Positions 26,559 to 33,911 of a stretch of DNA of 38,393 nt are shown piece by piece. The notes under the pieces were generated by a model that was given only the letters and a program-made list of their open reading frames with translations, ran no database searches and had not been told where the DNA came from. The translations under genes were made by a program, and so were the position numbers. The stretch is from an uncultured Hyphomicrobiaceae bacterium (GTDB taxonomy: Bacteria > Pseudomonadota > Alphaproteobacteria > Rhizobiales > Hyphomicrobiaceae). The DNA lies in assembly GCA_937873575.1 (NCBI GenBank), contig CALMPK010000110.1:1-38393 (forward strand). The letters run 5' to 3'. Numbering within the stretch: position 1 is the stretch's first letter; the number at the start of each line of letters is the position of its first letter.

Positions 26559-26768
26559 ATGGACAAGGGTACAGTCAAGTTTTTCAATCATCAGAAGGGC
26601 TTTGGATTCATCGCACCTGACAACGGAGGCAAGGATGTCTTCGTTCATGTTTCCGCCCTGGAACGTGCCGGCGTGAGCAATCTGGCCGAAGGGCAGAAGG
26701 TCAGCTACACCACCGAAGAGGATCGCCGCTCCGGCAAGATCGCAGTCGCGTCGATCCAACTGGCGTGA
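26559..26768 (+). CDS. cspA: Cold-shock domain protein
   Basis: The 69-aa protein is a single cold-shock domain that binds single-stranded RNA and DNA. RNP1 is KGFGFI and RNP2 DVFVHVS; the opening [18 protein letters not shown] is typical. A good ribosome site, AAGGA, lies eight bases before the ATG. Such proteins act as RNA chaperones and anti-terminators in the cytoplasm. The terminator-like hairpin ending 17 nt before the start suggests control by transcription attenuation. The symbol marks the family; several paralogues are usual. Confidence 0.93.
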   Translation: MDKGTVKFFNHQKGFGFIAPDNGGKDVFVHVSALERAGVSNLAEGQKVSYTTEEDRRSGKIAVASIQLA

Positions 26769-26813
26769 GCATGGCGCGGTCGTAGCGCTGGCGAGAGCCT
26801 CATCTGACAGGGG

Positions 26814-26834
26814 GCCACCCCGCCGCGGGGTGGC
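26814..26834 (+). terminator. Hairpin after cspA
   Basis: gccaccccg (26814-26822) and cggggtggc (26826-26834) form a 9-bp stem with a 3-nt loop, with extra outer pairing (gagagcc upstream, ctctc downstream). It lies 45 nt after the cspA stop. Only a poor U-run follows. Confidence 0.65.
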
Positions 26835-26909
26835 TCTCGTAACATTTAAACCGTTTCGAATTCTCGGGAGCGGTGTCTCAGGTTCCAATGCCCTCATGAG
26901 GAAGCCAAA

Positions 26910-27110
26910 ATGGCAATTCATCGCTACAAGATCGGGCAGGCTTTGAATTTTTCACCAGGACGCATGGGGCACATGCAGTCAGACCGCTCGTGTAAGGTCA
27001 CACGACTTTTGCCAGCCAACGAGGGTGGCGTGCCTCAATATCGCATTCAATGCGCGTCTGAGTCTGTGGAGCGCGTTGCCAACGAGAATTCACTTTCTCG
27101 CAAGGCCTGA
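26910..27110 (+). CDS. Small conserved hypothetical protein
   Basis: The 66-aa protein starts at ATG 26910 behind AGGAAG. It reads MAIHRYKIGQALNFSPGRMG, then SCKVTRLLPANEGGVPQYRI and ERVANENSLSR. I recall similar short proteins in Bradyrhizobium relatives, with a VRLLP and YRIK core, but no function is known to me. It is polar with one predicted beta-rich domain and no export signal. Confidence 0.65.
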   Translation: MAIHRYKIGQALNFSPGRMGHMQSDRSCKVTRLLPANEGGVPQYRIQCASESVERVANENSLSRKA

Positions 27111-27463
27111 GTCGCCTCACTCCAGCAACGGCCTATCGAGTGGACCGCGTGACGAACGCAGTGGCAGGCCCTCGAGAGCACACCTCAGTCAGCGCCGCCA
27201 CGGCAGTGAGCGCTCCGCAGCTTTGATGTTAATCGCTTCGGTTATCCGGGCTCGAATTTCGCCCCATCAACGACAAAATCATGCTAGGTTGAAAAACTTC
27301 GTCGATGCGCGGCAGCCGGAACTGCATTCTTCTTGCCAGATATTGGTCTCAATCGACCGATCAGAATTGCGAAGAGCCGCACAGACCTGTCCCTGACGCT
27401 GGGCAGCAATGCAGTCGCTGATCTATGCGACTGGACCTGGGGCTGTGGCCCAGAAAGATTGAT
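27111..27463. other. Island intergenic region, no gene seen
   Basis: Frames here are short or run in from neighbours. No repeat, hairpin with U-run or RNA core was recognised in these 353 bp. Confidence 0.3.
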
Positions 27464-27736
27464 ATGTCCGACGCTCTCACCTGCGCGCGCACCGCGCGCG
27501 GAACGAAACGCCGTTGCCCATCTTGCGAGAAGCCCTTCTACGATCTTGAACTCTCTAAGGTTACCTGTCCCTACTGCGGTGAATCGGTCCGCCCGCGCGG
27601 TGCGTCCGAGCATGACGCAACCGCCAGCAAGCTGCAACAAGCACGCGTAAAGTGGTCGACAGCGGCGGCACCACTCGAGCCGGCCGAAATGGACGCGCCA
27701 GCCGAAACGCATGAGCCCGCCGACAACGATCAGTGA
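27464..27736 (+). CDS. FYDLN-type (TIGR02300-like) zinc-ribbon protein
   Basis: The 90-aa protein starts at ATG 27464. A four-cysteine zinc ribbon is clear: RRCPSC (Cys18, Cys21) and TCPYCG (Cys35, Cys38), with PFYDLELSKV between. This matches the FYDLN acid family (TIGR02300) of alphaproteobacteria, except that the N of FYDLN is Glu here. The C-terminus is acidic (PAEMDAPAETHEPADNDQ), as is usual. Function unknown; the normal chromosomal copy tends to be elsewhere, so this may be a second, island-borne copy. Confidence 0.75.
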   Translation: MSDALTCARTARGTKRRCPSCEKPFYDLELSKVTCPYCGESVRPRGASEHDATASKLQQARVKWSTAAAPLEPAEMDAPAETHEPADNDQ

Positions 27737-27784
27737 GTCTGGATGCGGGTGTCCACCCATTCGGCTGGATTCAGGAGTTGCCCA

Positions 27785-28564
27785 ATGAAACGACTCGGTC
27801 TGGCTCAACTCTTCAAAATTTCATTGTTGGCGGTGAGTACAGCACTTTGCTGTCTAGACCCTGCCTTCAGTCAACCTGCTGATGGCAATCTGCCGGCAAA
27901 TGCCGTGTCTAGCAGCTACGGTGCAGGATGGACCTGCGACAAGGGCTTCCGACGCCAAGACGACCGGTGCGAAGCCATCGAGCTTCCTTCGAATGCCTTT
28001 TTCACCAGATCGTCATTCGGCACGGGGTGGGATTGCAGACATGGATACTATGTCGATGGAAATCACTGCGTGCAAATAGCCGTGCCTGAGAACGGCTACC
28101 TCGACGGCACCCAACTCAGCGATGGCTGGCAGTGCGATCGCGGGCACAGGAGAATGGATGGCAAATGCGTTGCCGTGGTTGTTCCGCAAAACGCATTTCT
28201 TTCCGATTCGTCCTATGGGACAGGCTGGGAATGCGAACAGGGCTATCGTCAGGCAAGGTCTGGCTGCGATCTGATCGTGATCCCGGCAAATGCCTATCCC
28301 GATGCGAAAGGCTATGGGCCCGGATGGAGATGCAGCAGAGGCTACATTCAGTCCAATGAGTCGTGCATCCCGATCCGCGTTCCCCAGAATGCATACTTGG
28401 TTGGAGATGGCGATGATTGGAAATGCAATCGCGGATATCGTAAGAACGGAAACGCTTGCGACGCGGTTATCCTGCCGGAAAACGCATATTTGAGACGATC
28501 AGGGGACGGCTGGGCCTGCCAAAGGCCTTACCGCCATCGTGGCGACAAGTGCATCGAGCCCTAA
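27785..28564 (+). CDS. Secreted protein of seven C-x10-C repeats
   Basis: The 259-aa protein starts at ATG 27785 after an AGGAG site. Residues 1-30 are a signal peptide (LFKISLLAVSTALCCLDPAF, cut near AFSQ). The rest is seven tandem repeats of 31-34 residues, starting at about 36, 67, 100, 133, 167, 199 and 230. Each has the pattern PxNAxLxxxxxGxGWxC-x10-C. The cysteine pairs are 51/62, 84/95, 117/128, 150/161, 183/194, 214/225 and 245/256, always 11 apart, so one disulfide per repeat is likely in the periplasm or outside. A Trp lies one or two residues before the first Cys. Similar repeats occur in other alphaproteobacteria. Function unknown; binding or surface roles are plausible. Confidence 0.85.
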   Translation: MKRLGLAQLFKISLLAVSTALCCLDPAFSQPADGNLPANAVSSSYGAGWTCDKGFRRQDDRCEAIELPSNAFFTRSSFGTGWDCRHGYYVDGNHCVQIAVPENGYLDGTQLSDGWQCDRGHRRMDGKCVAVVVPQNAFLSDSSYGTGWECEQGYRQARSGCDLIVIPANAYPDAKGYGPGWRCSRGYIQSNESCIPIRVPQNAYLVGDGDDWKCNRGYRKNGNACDAVILPENAYLRRSGDGWACQRPYRHRGDKCIEP

Positions 28565-28608
28565 CGAGACGGGGCGGAACTCGTCCACACTCGGCGGAAC
28601 CGACATTG

Positions 28609-28836
28609 TCAGGGCAGTCTGGTTGGATACGTCAATGACTGAGGGAATTGCCTGTGCAGCCTGCCGGATTGGCTCGCAACGTAGAGAGAGGCGCGTCTTG
28701 AGAAAGCTTGAGCACGTGCAAAGGCCAATCCGTGCGATCGCTTTTTGAAAGACAGCCTGGTCAGCCCTTTGCTGGCACCTCCGACAACCCACCAGCCATC
28801 ATTGCCTTGTGTCAGCGTGATTGGATTATTTTTCAT
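28609..28836 (-). CDS. Small protein with DUF2188-like core
   Basis: The 75-aa protein starts at ATG 28836 with GGAGA ahead. NDGWWVVGGASKGLTRLSFK, then SHGLAFARAQAFSRRASLYV and SQSGRLH resemble the DUF2188 layout: a Trp-Val strand, a Ser/Thr-Lys turn, a helix of Ala-rich type and a final strand ending in G-R. The likeness is weak. It lies 43 bp downstream of a 43-aa membrane ORF on the same strand and may be in one operon with it. Confidence 0.5.
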   Translation of the reverse strand: MKNNPITLTQGNDGWWVVGGASKGLTRLSFKKRSHGLAFARAQAFSRRASLYVASQSGRLHRQFPQSLTYPTRLP

Positions 28837-28879
28837 CGTTGTCTCCGGTATCGTTTCCCTGAAGTTTACAGAACGAGAG

Positions 28880-29011
28880 CTACCGGACGGCAGCGCCGAA
28901 CGCAACCAGCACAACAATCGAAAAAGCCGAGACGGTTACAAGCGACCATCCCCAAAAGATTAAACGCTGCATTTGAGCGTTTGACAGATACGTAATGTCA
29001 TAATTTGACAC
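28880..29011 (-). CDS. 43-aa single-span membrane microprotein
   Basis: A GTG at 29011 with AGGA eight bases upstream opens a frame of 43 codons. The protein is MSNYDITYLSNAQMQRLIFW followed by GWSLVTVSAFSIVVLVAFGA and a short AVR end. That is one clear membrane helix with a polar N-terminus. It is followed on the same strand by the DUF2188-like gene. Small size keeps confidence moderate. Confidence 0.5.
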   Translation of the reverse strand: MSNYDITYLSNAQMQRLIFWGWSLVTVSAFSIVVLVAFGAAVR

Positions 29012-29477
29012 AAACTATTCCTGACATAGGTTGTGCGCAGGCGCATTGAAGGAATCCGTTGATCGCCTCATGCGGAAACGATCGAGCGAAATCCTTTAGC
29101 GTATGCGCGGATTAAGTGAGAGCTGCTGGACGCGAAGGAGTAGCGCAGCTTACCTGGCTCAAAGAACGTTGCTGAACCGGCTCGCAAAAAGCGGGAGGTC
29201 GACACGCGAACCTTCTTATGCGCGGCAATCATTCAAGATCGCACTAAGCCATCACTTAATTAACCTACGCGCCCTTGGCCGTGTTGTCGATGGCAATGCT
29301 CTCGTCGCTCATCACGTTTAATTGCAGTGCCTTGCCCGGCAATGCCTCGTTATTCGCCGCTTCGGCTTGAGCGTATCATCGAGCGGCGGAACTATTAACG
29401 ACTTTGCGTTAGTTTGTTGTGTTACCCGCAGAGGCTGGTGGCAAGAATTGCGCGAAAACAGCGCCTGCGGAGAATAG
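29012..29477. other. Island intergenic region, no gene seen
   Basis: These 466 bp separate a minus-strand small operon from the next plus-strand gene. Frames present are Arg/Ser-rich and lack ribosome sites. The AT-rich part near 29250-29265 (cacttaattaacc) could hold a promoter. No RNA gene was recognised. Confidence 0.3.
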
Positions 29478-29681
29478 ATGACAACGATTCTAACTTGGCT
29501 TGCGGTAGCAGTGCCCATCGCTGCTGGATTGGGGTTTGCCCTGCGCCGCTCACTTGCGTCACAGAAGCTTCGTGCCGCAGAATTGGCAACAAAACGTGCG
29601 CGATTCGCGCGTGCGCGGGAAAGCATTGACTGCGTAACCCCATTCAGGCGCCGTCCCAAAGTATCCTTTGGTCGTCGTTGA
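29478..29681 (+). CDS. Small membrane-anchored basic protein
   Basis: ATG at 29478 follows GGAG by five bases. The 67-aa product has one membrane helix (TILTWLAVAVPIAAGLGFAL) and then a very basic tail (RRSLASQKLRAAELATKRAR). No family recognised. It may be intact or truncated, because its end (RRRPKVSFGRR) runs into the decayed right edge of the island. Confidence 0.45.
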   Translation: MTTILTWLAVAVPIAAGLGFALRRSLASQKLRAAELATKRARFARARESIDCVTPFRRRPKVSFGRR

Positions 29682-29959
29682 TACGTTGTAGCGCGGCGTA
29701 AGAAACTGGTCCTCTGACGACACGAGGAACTGGTCCACTCCGGCGGACGCCGCTGATCAATGGTAAATATCTGACGCAGGACACCAATAAGCGGACATCG
29801 TTGGCGGCGCAACGTGCGCCGCCGATCACAGGTGATCCTGTCAGCCTATATGTGTATAGGCCCGTCGGTGTGCAACGCAGCAGGGCTTGGGTAGCGAATG
29901 TCGGCACCTGGCCCCAACCTGCCCTCTCACCATTCCCACACCGTGCCCCGGGGGCGCCG
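29682..29959. other. Decayed DNA at the right edge of the island
   Basis: No gene is visible. aactggtcc occurs twice near 29705 and 29730. A strong short palindrome (ggcggcgcaacgtgcgccgcc) lies near 29803-29823. The mixture looks like remains of rearranged or inserted DNA, but no IS family could be named. Confidence 0.35.
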
Positions 29960-30080
29960 ACGGTGGTGATTTTGGGGAGAGTGCTGGCCTGCACGCGCTT
30001 GCCGGTGCGCGCTACCGTCTCCGTTCCTCCCTCGACGATCAGCACTTCGGTGATACCGGGCGTGATGCGGATATTGCCCG
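29960..30080 (-). pseudogene. Remnant of a methyltransferase-like C-terminus
   Basis: Read on the minus strand from about 30080, this gives NIRITPGITEVLIVEGGTET then VARTGKRVQAS. It matches the C-terminus of the methyltransferase at 33001-33720 (ITPGFAGVLIVEARKEMVAL, then VGKRARTA), with shared ITPG, VLIVE and GKR. Everything upstream has been lost: at about 30075 the sequence changes to metW. It is too short to function, and diverged enough not to be a fresh copy of the gene in this window. Confidence 0.6.
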
Positions 30081-30274
30081 AGCCCCGGCATGCGAGCCCT
30101 GACGGCCATCTGCGCGCCATCAAGGATTTCGCCGATCTGGTGACCAAGATCGACGCCGAGGTTGAGGACGCGGTGGCGGTCAACGCTCGCGGCCGGCGCA
30201 TGGGTCTGAAACGCTCGATCCGCTTGGAGAACCTGTTCGGCGAGAAGGCCGTCTTCGGGCTGAAACGGCGTTGA
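30075..30274 (+). pseudogene. Truncated metW 3' end (right copy of the direct repeat)
   Basis: The 200 bp repeat the end of metW, down to a stop codon at the same place, at 93% identity. Coding sense is kept (for example FADLVTKIDAEVEDAVAVNA) but there is no start or SAM-binding half. It ends five bases before the stop of the convergent TetR gene. It probably marks the original chromosomal junction before the island arrived. Confidence 0.88.
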
Positions 30275-30279
30275 GCCCG

Positions 30280-30846
30280 CTATTGCGCCGACATCACCAG
30301 CGCACGCGCGGCCGCAGCAGCGGAATCCGCGTAGCCTGCATCGCGATGGATCAGCATGGTTGCGAACGCGCCTTCCATGAGCAGCACGACGCCCCGCGCG
30401 ACCCGCTTGGGATTGGCGAGGCCGGATTGCGCGTAGCGCCGCGCGAGCCACGCCTCGAACTTCTTCTTGTGGGCGGCCCCGATTTTGAGTGCAGGATGCC
30501 CCGGCATGTTGGCGAGCTCCGCCGCCGTTCGCAGAAAGCCGCATCCCTTCCATTTCGGATGCCGCGCGCTGTGCGCGACGTGCAGGAAGATCTCCGCGGT
30601 CCTGTCGGCGGCACTGCCGTCCGCCTCGTCGTACCATTTCTCGAACAGCGCGAGGCTCGGCTGGTCGCGCGATGAGAGATATCCGGCGATGAGGTCGTCC
30701 TTGCTCTTGAAATGATAGTAGAGCGTCTTCTTCGTCACCCCCGCCTTCTCGGCGATGGCATCGAGGCTGACGGCGCGAATTCCTTCCGAATAGAAGAGCC
30801 GGTTGGCCGCGTCGAGAATGCGGTCTCTGGTCGTCCGTTTCATCAT
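30280..30846 (-). CDS. TetR/AcrR-family transcriptional repressor
   Basis: The 188-aa protein starts at ATG 30846 (a second ATG follows at once). The N-terminal HTH is typical: RDRILDAANRLFYSEGIRAV, SLDAIAEKAGVTKKTLYYHF and KSKDDL. The C-terminal ligand domain is all-helical, with KGCGFLRTAAELAN. It lies back to back with an enoyl-CoA hydratase gene, with a perfect palindrome in the 81-bp gap. The simplest reading is self-repression plus control of the hydratase, with an acyl-CoA or organic acid as inducer. The ligand is inferred from context only. Confidence 0.9.
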   Translation of the reverse strand: MMKRTTRDRILDAANRLFYSEGIRAVSLDAIAEKAGVTKKTLYYHFKSKDDLIAGYLSSRDQPSLALFEKWYDEADGSAADRTAEIFLHVAHSARHPKWKGCGFLRTAAELANMPGHPALKIGAAHKKKFEAWLARRYAQSGLANPKRVARGVVLLMEGAFATMLIHRDAGYADSAAAAARALVMSAQ

Positions 30847-30850
30847 GTAT

Positions 30851-30864
30851 ACTCACCAGTGAGT
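30851..30864. promoter_or_regulatory. Palindromic operator for the TetR regulator
   Basis: ACTCAC-CA-GTGAGT is a perfect 6+6 inverted repeat, four bases before the TetR start and 64 bp before the divergent enoyl-CoA hydratase. Size and place are typical for a TetR-family site. Confidence 0.72.
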
Positions 30865-30927
30865 TTTCTTCATCCAGCGGCGCGATTAGCGTCGTTGTCA
30901 ATACGGCTGGAGAGAACGGAGACGCGA

Positions 30928-31716
30928 ATGGATACCGTGTTGATCGAGAAGGCAGGGCGGATTGCGCTGTTGACGCTCAATCGCCCGGAGAAGCTCAACG
31001 CCATCAATTACGCGATGGCCGACAGGCTGCTCGCGCTCCTGGACTTGCTCGAGGACGACCGGACAGTCGGCGCCATCGTCATCACCGGCGCGGGAGAGCG
31101 CGCTTTCTCGGCTGGCGGCGACATCCACGAATTCTCGAAGAGCGTGCGCAAGGGGGCGGACGAAGCCTTGAAGGTTTTCGCCCGGCGCGGGCAAGCGGTG
31201 ACGCAACGGATGGAGGCTTTCACCAAGCCGATCATCGCCGCCGTGAACGGCATCGCCTACGGCGGCGGCTGCGAGTTCACCGAGGCCGTGCATTTAGCCG
31301 TCGCATCGGAACGAGCGGTCTTCGCAAAGCCGGAGATCTGCATCGCCATTCCTCCGACGTTCGGTGGAACGCAGCGCCTTCCGCGCTTGGCCGGCCGCAA
31401 GCGGGCGCTCGAGCTGCTATTGACCGGTGACAGCTTCGGACCGCAACGCGCCCTCGAGCTCGGCCTGGTCAACCGGGTCGTGCCCCACGGCGATCTTCTG
31501 AAAGAGAGCTTCACGCTGGCGGAGCGCATTCTGAGGCATTCGCCTCTCGCCGCCGCGCGGATCATCACGGCCGTCACGCGAGGGCTGAACTCGACGATCG
31601 GCGAAGGGCTCGCGATCGAGGGCGAGCAGTTCGCGCGGATGGCTTCCACGCGGGACGTCCACGAGGGGCTCGAAGCGTGGATCGAGCGCCGCACACCGTC
31701 GTATTCCGGTACGTGA
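30928..31716 (+). CDS. Enoyl-CoA hydratase/isomerase family protein
   Basis: ATG at 30928, preceded by GGAGA, gives 262 aa of crotonase fold. The N-terminal strand is IALLTLNRPEKLNAINYAM. The oxyanion-hole loops are FSAGGDIHEF and IAYGGGCEFTEAVHLAVA. The Glu expected at the second catalytic site lies in KPEICIAIPPTFGGTQRLPR. The C-terminal ALELGLVNRVVPHGDL is typical. Such enzymes hydrate or isomerise enoyl-CoA esters in fatty-acid or aromatic-acid breakdown; exact substrate is open. It is divergent from the TetR gene and shares its operator. Confidence 0.9.
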   Translation: MDTVLIEKAGRIALLTLNRPEKLNAINYAMADRLLALLDLLEDDRTVGAIVITGAGERAFSAGGDIHEFSKSVRKGADEALKVFARRGQAVTQRMEAFTKPIIAAVNGIAYGGGCEFTEAVHLAVASERAVFAKPEICIAIPPTFGGTQRLPRLAGRKRALELLLTGDSFGPQRALELGLVNRVVPHGDLLKESFTLAERILRHSPLAAARIITAVTRGLNSTIGEGLAIEGEQFARMASTRDVHEGLEAWIERRTPSYSGT

Positions 31717-31939
31717 GGCGAAGCGGGCGCCGGCCCAAGCGTCGGCACACGCGCTCGGGCTCGCGTCTCGTCACCCGAGGCGCGTCACCTCGTGTGCAGT
31801 TCGGGTGCGATCACACCTTTGACCAGAGCCTGCAGCGCGTCACGTCTCAACAGATCGGACCCTGGCGACCACCAACCCGCTCGCGGCCGGCACCCGTCAG
31901 GGGCTCTACCGCGGATCAGGCCGGAACTCGCGCACCGCT

Positions 31940-32764
31940 CTACTCGGACGCGACCTTCTTCTTCGTGGACGTGCCACCTGTCTTCGCGGCCGCATTCTTC
32001 GTTTTTGCCTTGGAGGACGCGGCCGCCGGCTTCTCGTCGCCGCCAAAGCCGAAGTCGAAGATCGAGAACATGGGTGCGTTTTCGCTGACACCGCCCGCGT
32101 AGGACTGAAGCACCTTCACCTTGGTACCGACCTTGGTTATCGAGGCGAGATGAACGACGTGCTCGTTGGTCAGGCGGAAGCAGCCGGACGAGTTCGCCCG
32201 TCCGACAGTGCGGTCGTTGTTGGTGCCATGGATGCGGTAGACGGTATTGCCGAGATAGAGTGCGCGCGCACCCTGGGGGTTCTTGAGACCGCCAGTCACC
32301 GTGAGCGGCAGGCCGGGCACGCGCTTGTGCATCTCGGGCGGCGGCGTCCACGAGGGCCATTCAGCGACTCGGCTGATGCGCTCCGTCCCGGTCCAGGTGA
32401 AGCCCTCACGGCCGACCGAAATCGGATACTGGTAGGCCTTCTTGCCGGCGAGCACGTAGTAGAGCTTGCGCTCCTTGGTATCGATGATGATCGATCCGAC
32501 TTCCTCGTTCTGATCGAAGTAGACGATCGGCGGCTCGGCCGCCTTGATGTCAGGCCGCTCACCACCTTGCATGAATTTCGGATAGACCGTCGGACCATAG
32601 GATTTCCGGCGCTCGGCGCGCGCGGCTTCATCCATTTCGGCCTTCCGCTGGACGTCGCTTTCGAACACCGGGCCCCGGTCGGTCCAGGTCTGGGCCAGGA
32701 GACTTGCCGGGCCCATCGTCAGAGCGCCGGCAAAAACGGTCAGTGCAAAGAAAACAAATCTCAT
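31940..32764 (-). CDS. L,D-transpeptidase (YkuD domain)
   Basis: The enzyme forms 3-3 cross-links in peptidoglycan or links proteins to it, in the periplasm. The protein has 274 aa with a signal peptide (RFVFFALTVFAGALTMGPAS, cut near LLAQ). The YkuD domain spans about residues 91-215 and has the full motif IHGTNNDRTVGRANSSGCFR with His179 and nucleophile Cys195. The C-terminal tail is Lys/Ala/Thr-rich (SSKAKTKNAAAKTGG). Start ATG 32764 has GAGGGA upstream. It is a single gene here. Confidence 0.93.
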   Translation of the reverse strand: MRFVFFALTVFAGALTMGPASLLAQTWTDRGPVFESDVQRKAEMDEAARAERRKSYGPTVYPKFMQGGERPDIKAAEPPIVYFDQNEEVGSIIIDTKERKLYYVLAGKKAYQYPISVGREGFTWTGTERISRVAEWPSWTPPPEMHKRVPGLPLTVTGGLKNPQGARALYLGNTVYRIHGTNNDRTVGRANSSGCFRLTNEHVVHLASITKVGTKVKVLQSYAGGVSENAPMFSIFDFGFGGDEKPAAASSKAKTKNAAAKTGGTSTKKKVASE

Positions 32765-33000
32765 CCCGATCCCTCAACGTCCTCTCGCTGCGGTTGTCGC
32801 GCGCTGACGACACTCGAATTATCCACTTAGGGGGCCATACCACAAGTTTGCAGGGCCTGTTTTCGGCACCTTCTTCACAACTGTTGCCCCCCTGCGCCGA
32901 TCACAGGATCAAACACCATCCCCGGCTCAGCCCGGGGCCAGCGTCACCTGCCCTGCTCGCCTGACGCCGCCCGCGGGCCACCTTGGCGGCGGCTTTGCGG

Positions 33001-33720
33001 TCAGATGCGCGAGCCGAGCACGGCCGGAGCGGGGGCCGCCGCGGTCCGCGCCCGTTTGCCGACCAGCGCGACCATCTCTTTCCGCGCCTCGACGATCAGA
33101 ACGCCGGCGAATCCGGGTGTGATGCCTTGGCCCAGGCGTTCCCACGCCGTCGCCGAGCGCACCACGATCCGGTAGTCGAGCGGCGGCATGAACAGCGCGG
33201 TCGTCCAGTCGACCGGTGTGAACATGGCTTCTTCCAGCAGGCTCACGAGTTGCCGACGGCTGTAGGGCCGTCCCTGACCGAAAGGCGTCGTGTCCATGCG
33301 TGCCCACAGCCCCCGCCGGTTCGGCACGACGATGAGGACGCTGCCCGCCGGCGCCAGCACGCGCCACATTTCGCGCAGCAGCGGCCGCACCCGCTCGGCT
33401 CCCTCGAGACAGTGAACGGCGAGCAACTTGTCGACGGAGGTGTCGGGGAGCGGCAAGCGGTCCTCCTCGACCAGCGCCGTTAGAACCCCGCCCTCCTTCG
33501 GCCAGACGAGGGCCCCCTGCGCCGCCGGCATCAGTGCTGCGACGCGGGAAGCGTCGTGGCGCAGACTGCCGAGGTAGGGCGCGGCATAGCCGAGGCCGAC
33601 AATCGTCTCGCCGCGAACCACCGGCCAGCGGCGGCGAATCCGCGGCATCAGCAGGCGGCGCACCACCTGTCCCAGCGGTGTCGCGTAGAAATCGCGAAGC
33701 TCGGAGACGTCGACATGCAT
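33001..33720 (-). CDS. SAM-dependent methyltransferase
   Basis: I chose ATG 33720 (MHVDVSELRDFYATPLGQVV, 239 aa); a GTG at 33729 adds three residues. The class I fold shows ETIVGLGYAAPYLG (SAM loop, weakly conserved), then EDRLPLPDTSVDKLLAVHCL, REMWRVLAPAGSVLIVVPNR and GRPYSRRQLVSLL. The type is common in Hyphomicrobiales near glyoxalase genes; the methyl acceptor is unknown. A decayed piece of a similar gene's C-terminus lies at 29960-30080, at the island edge. Confidence 0.88.
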   Translation of the reverse strand: MHVDVSELRDFYATPLGQVVRRLLMPRIRRRWPVVRGETIVGLGYAAPYLGSLRHDASRVAALMPAAQGALVWPKEGGVLTALVEEDRLPLPDTSVDKLLAVHCLEGAERVRPLLREMWRVLAPAGSVLIVVPNRRGLWARMDTTPFGQGRPYSRRQLVSLLEEAMFTPVDWTTALFMPPLDYRIVVRSATAWERLGQGITPGFAGVLIVEARKEMVALVGKRARTAAAPAPAVLGSRI

Positions 33721-33911
33721 GGCCCGCACTCAAGGCAAATTCGCCGACGAGCGCAACCCCCGCCGCCGCCGGGCATTGCCCGAAACCGCGCCATTCTCCC
33801 GCCGTGATGGAATTGGCTGTCCTGGCGAGCGCGTCTTGCTAACATGGTCCGACGCCGCAGTGATCCAGGCGCGAGCACGACATCGAAAATAAAATGCCGG
33901 GAGGACCTTTC

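Larger units (their letters stand above)
23444..30074. mobile_element. Accessory island bordered by metW 3'-end repeats
   Basis: About 6.6 kb lies between the two metW 3' ends. Its sequence is visibly less GC-rich than the flanks, its genes point both ways with long gaps, and its products are small or accessory types. No integrase, transposase or terminal inverted repeat was recognised, so the vehicle is unknown. A non-autonomous element, an eroded integrative element, or recombination with a divergent chromosome segment could each explain it. Confidence 0.6.

Noticed and set aside
29103..29321. A 72-codon plus-strand frame in the island gap
   Set aside because: No ribosome site, no recognisable feature, and composition typical of random open sequence.
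23444..30074. Integrase or transposase that would explain the island
   Set aside because: No frame shows tyrosine or serine recombinase or DDE motifs, and no terminal inverted repeats were found.
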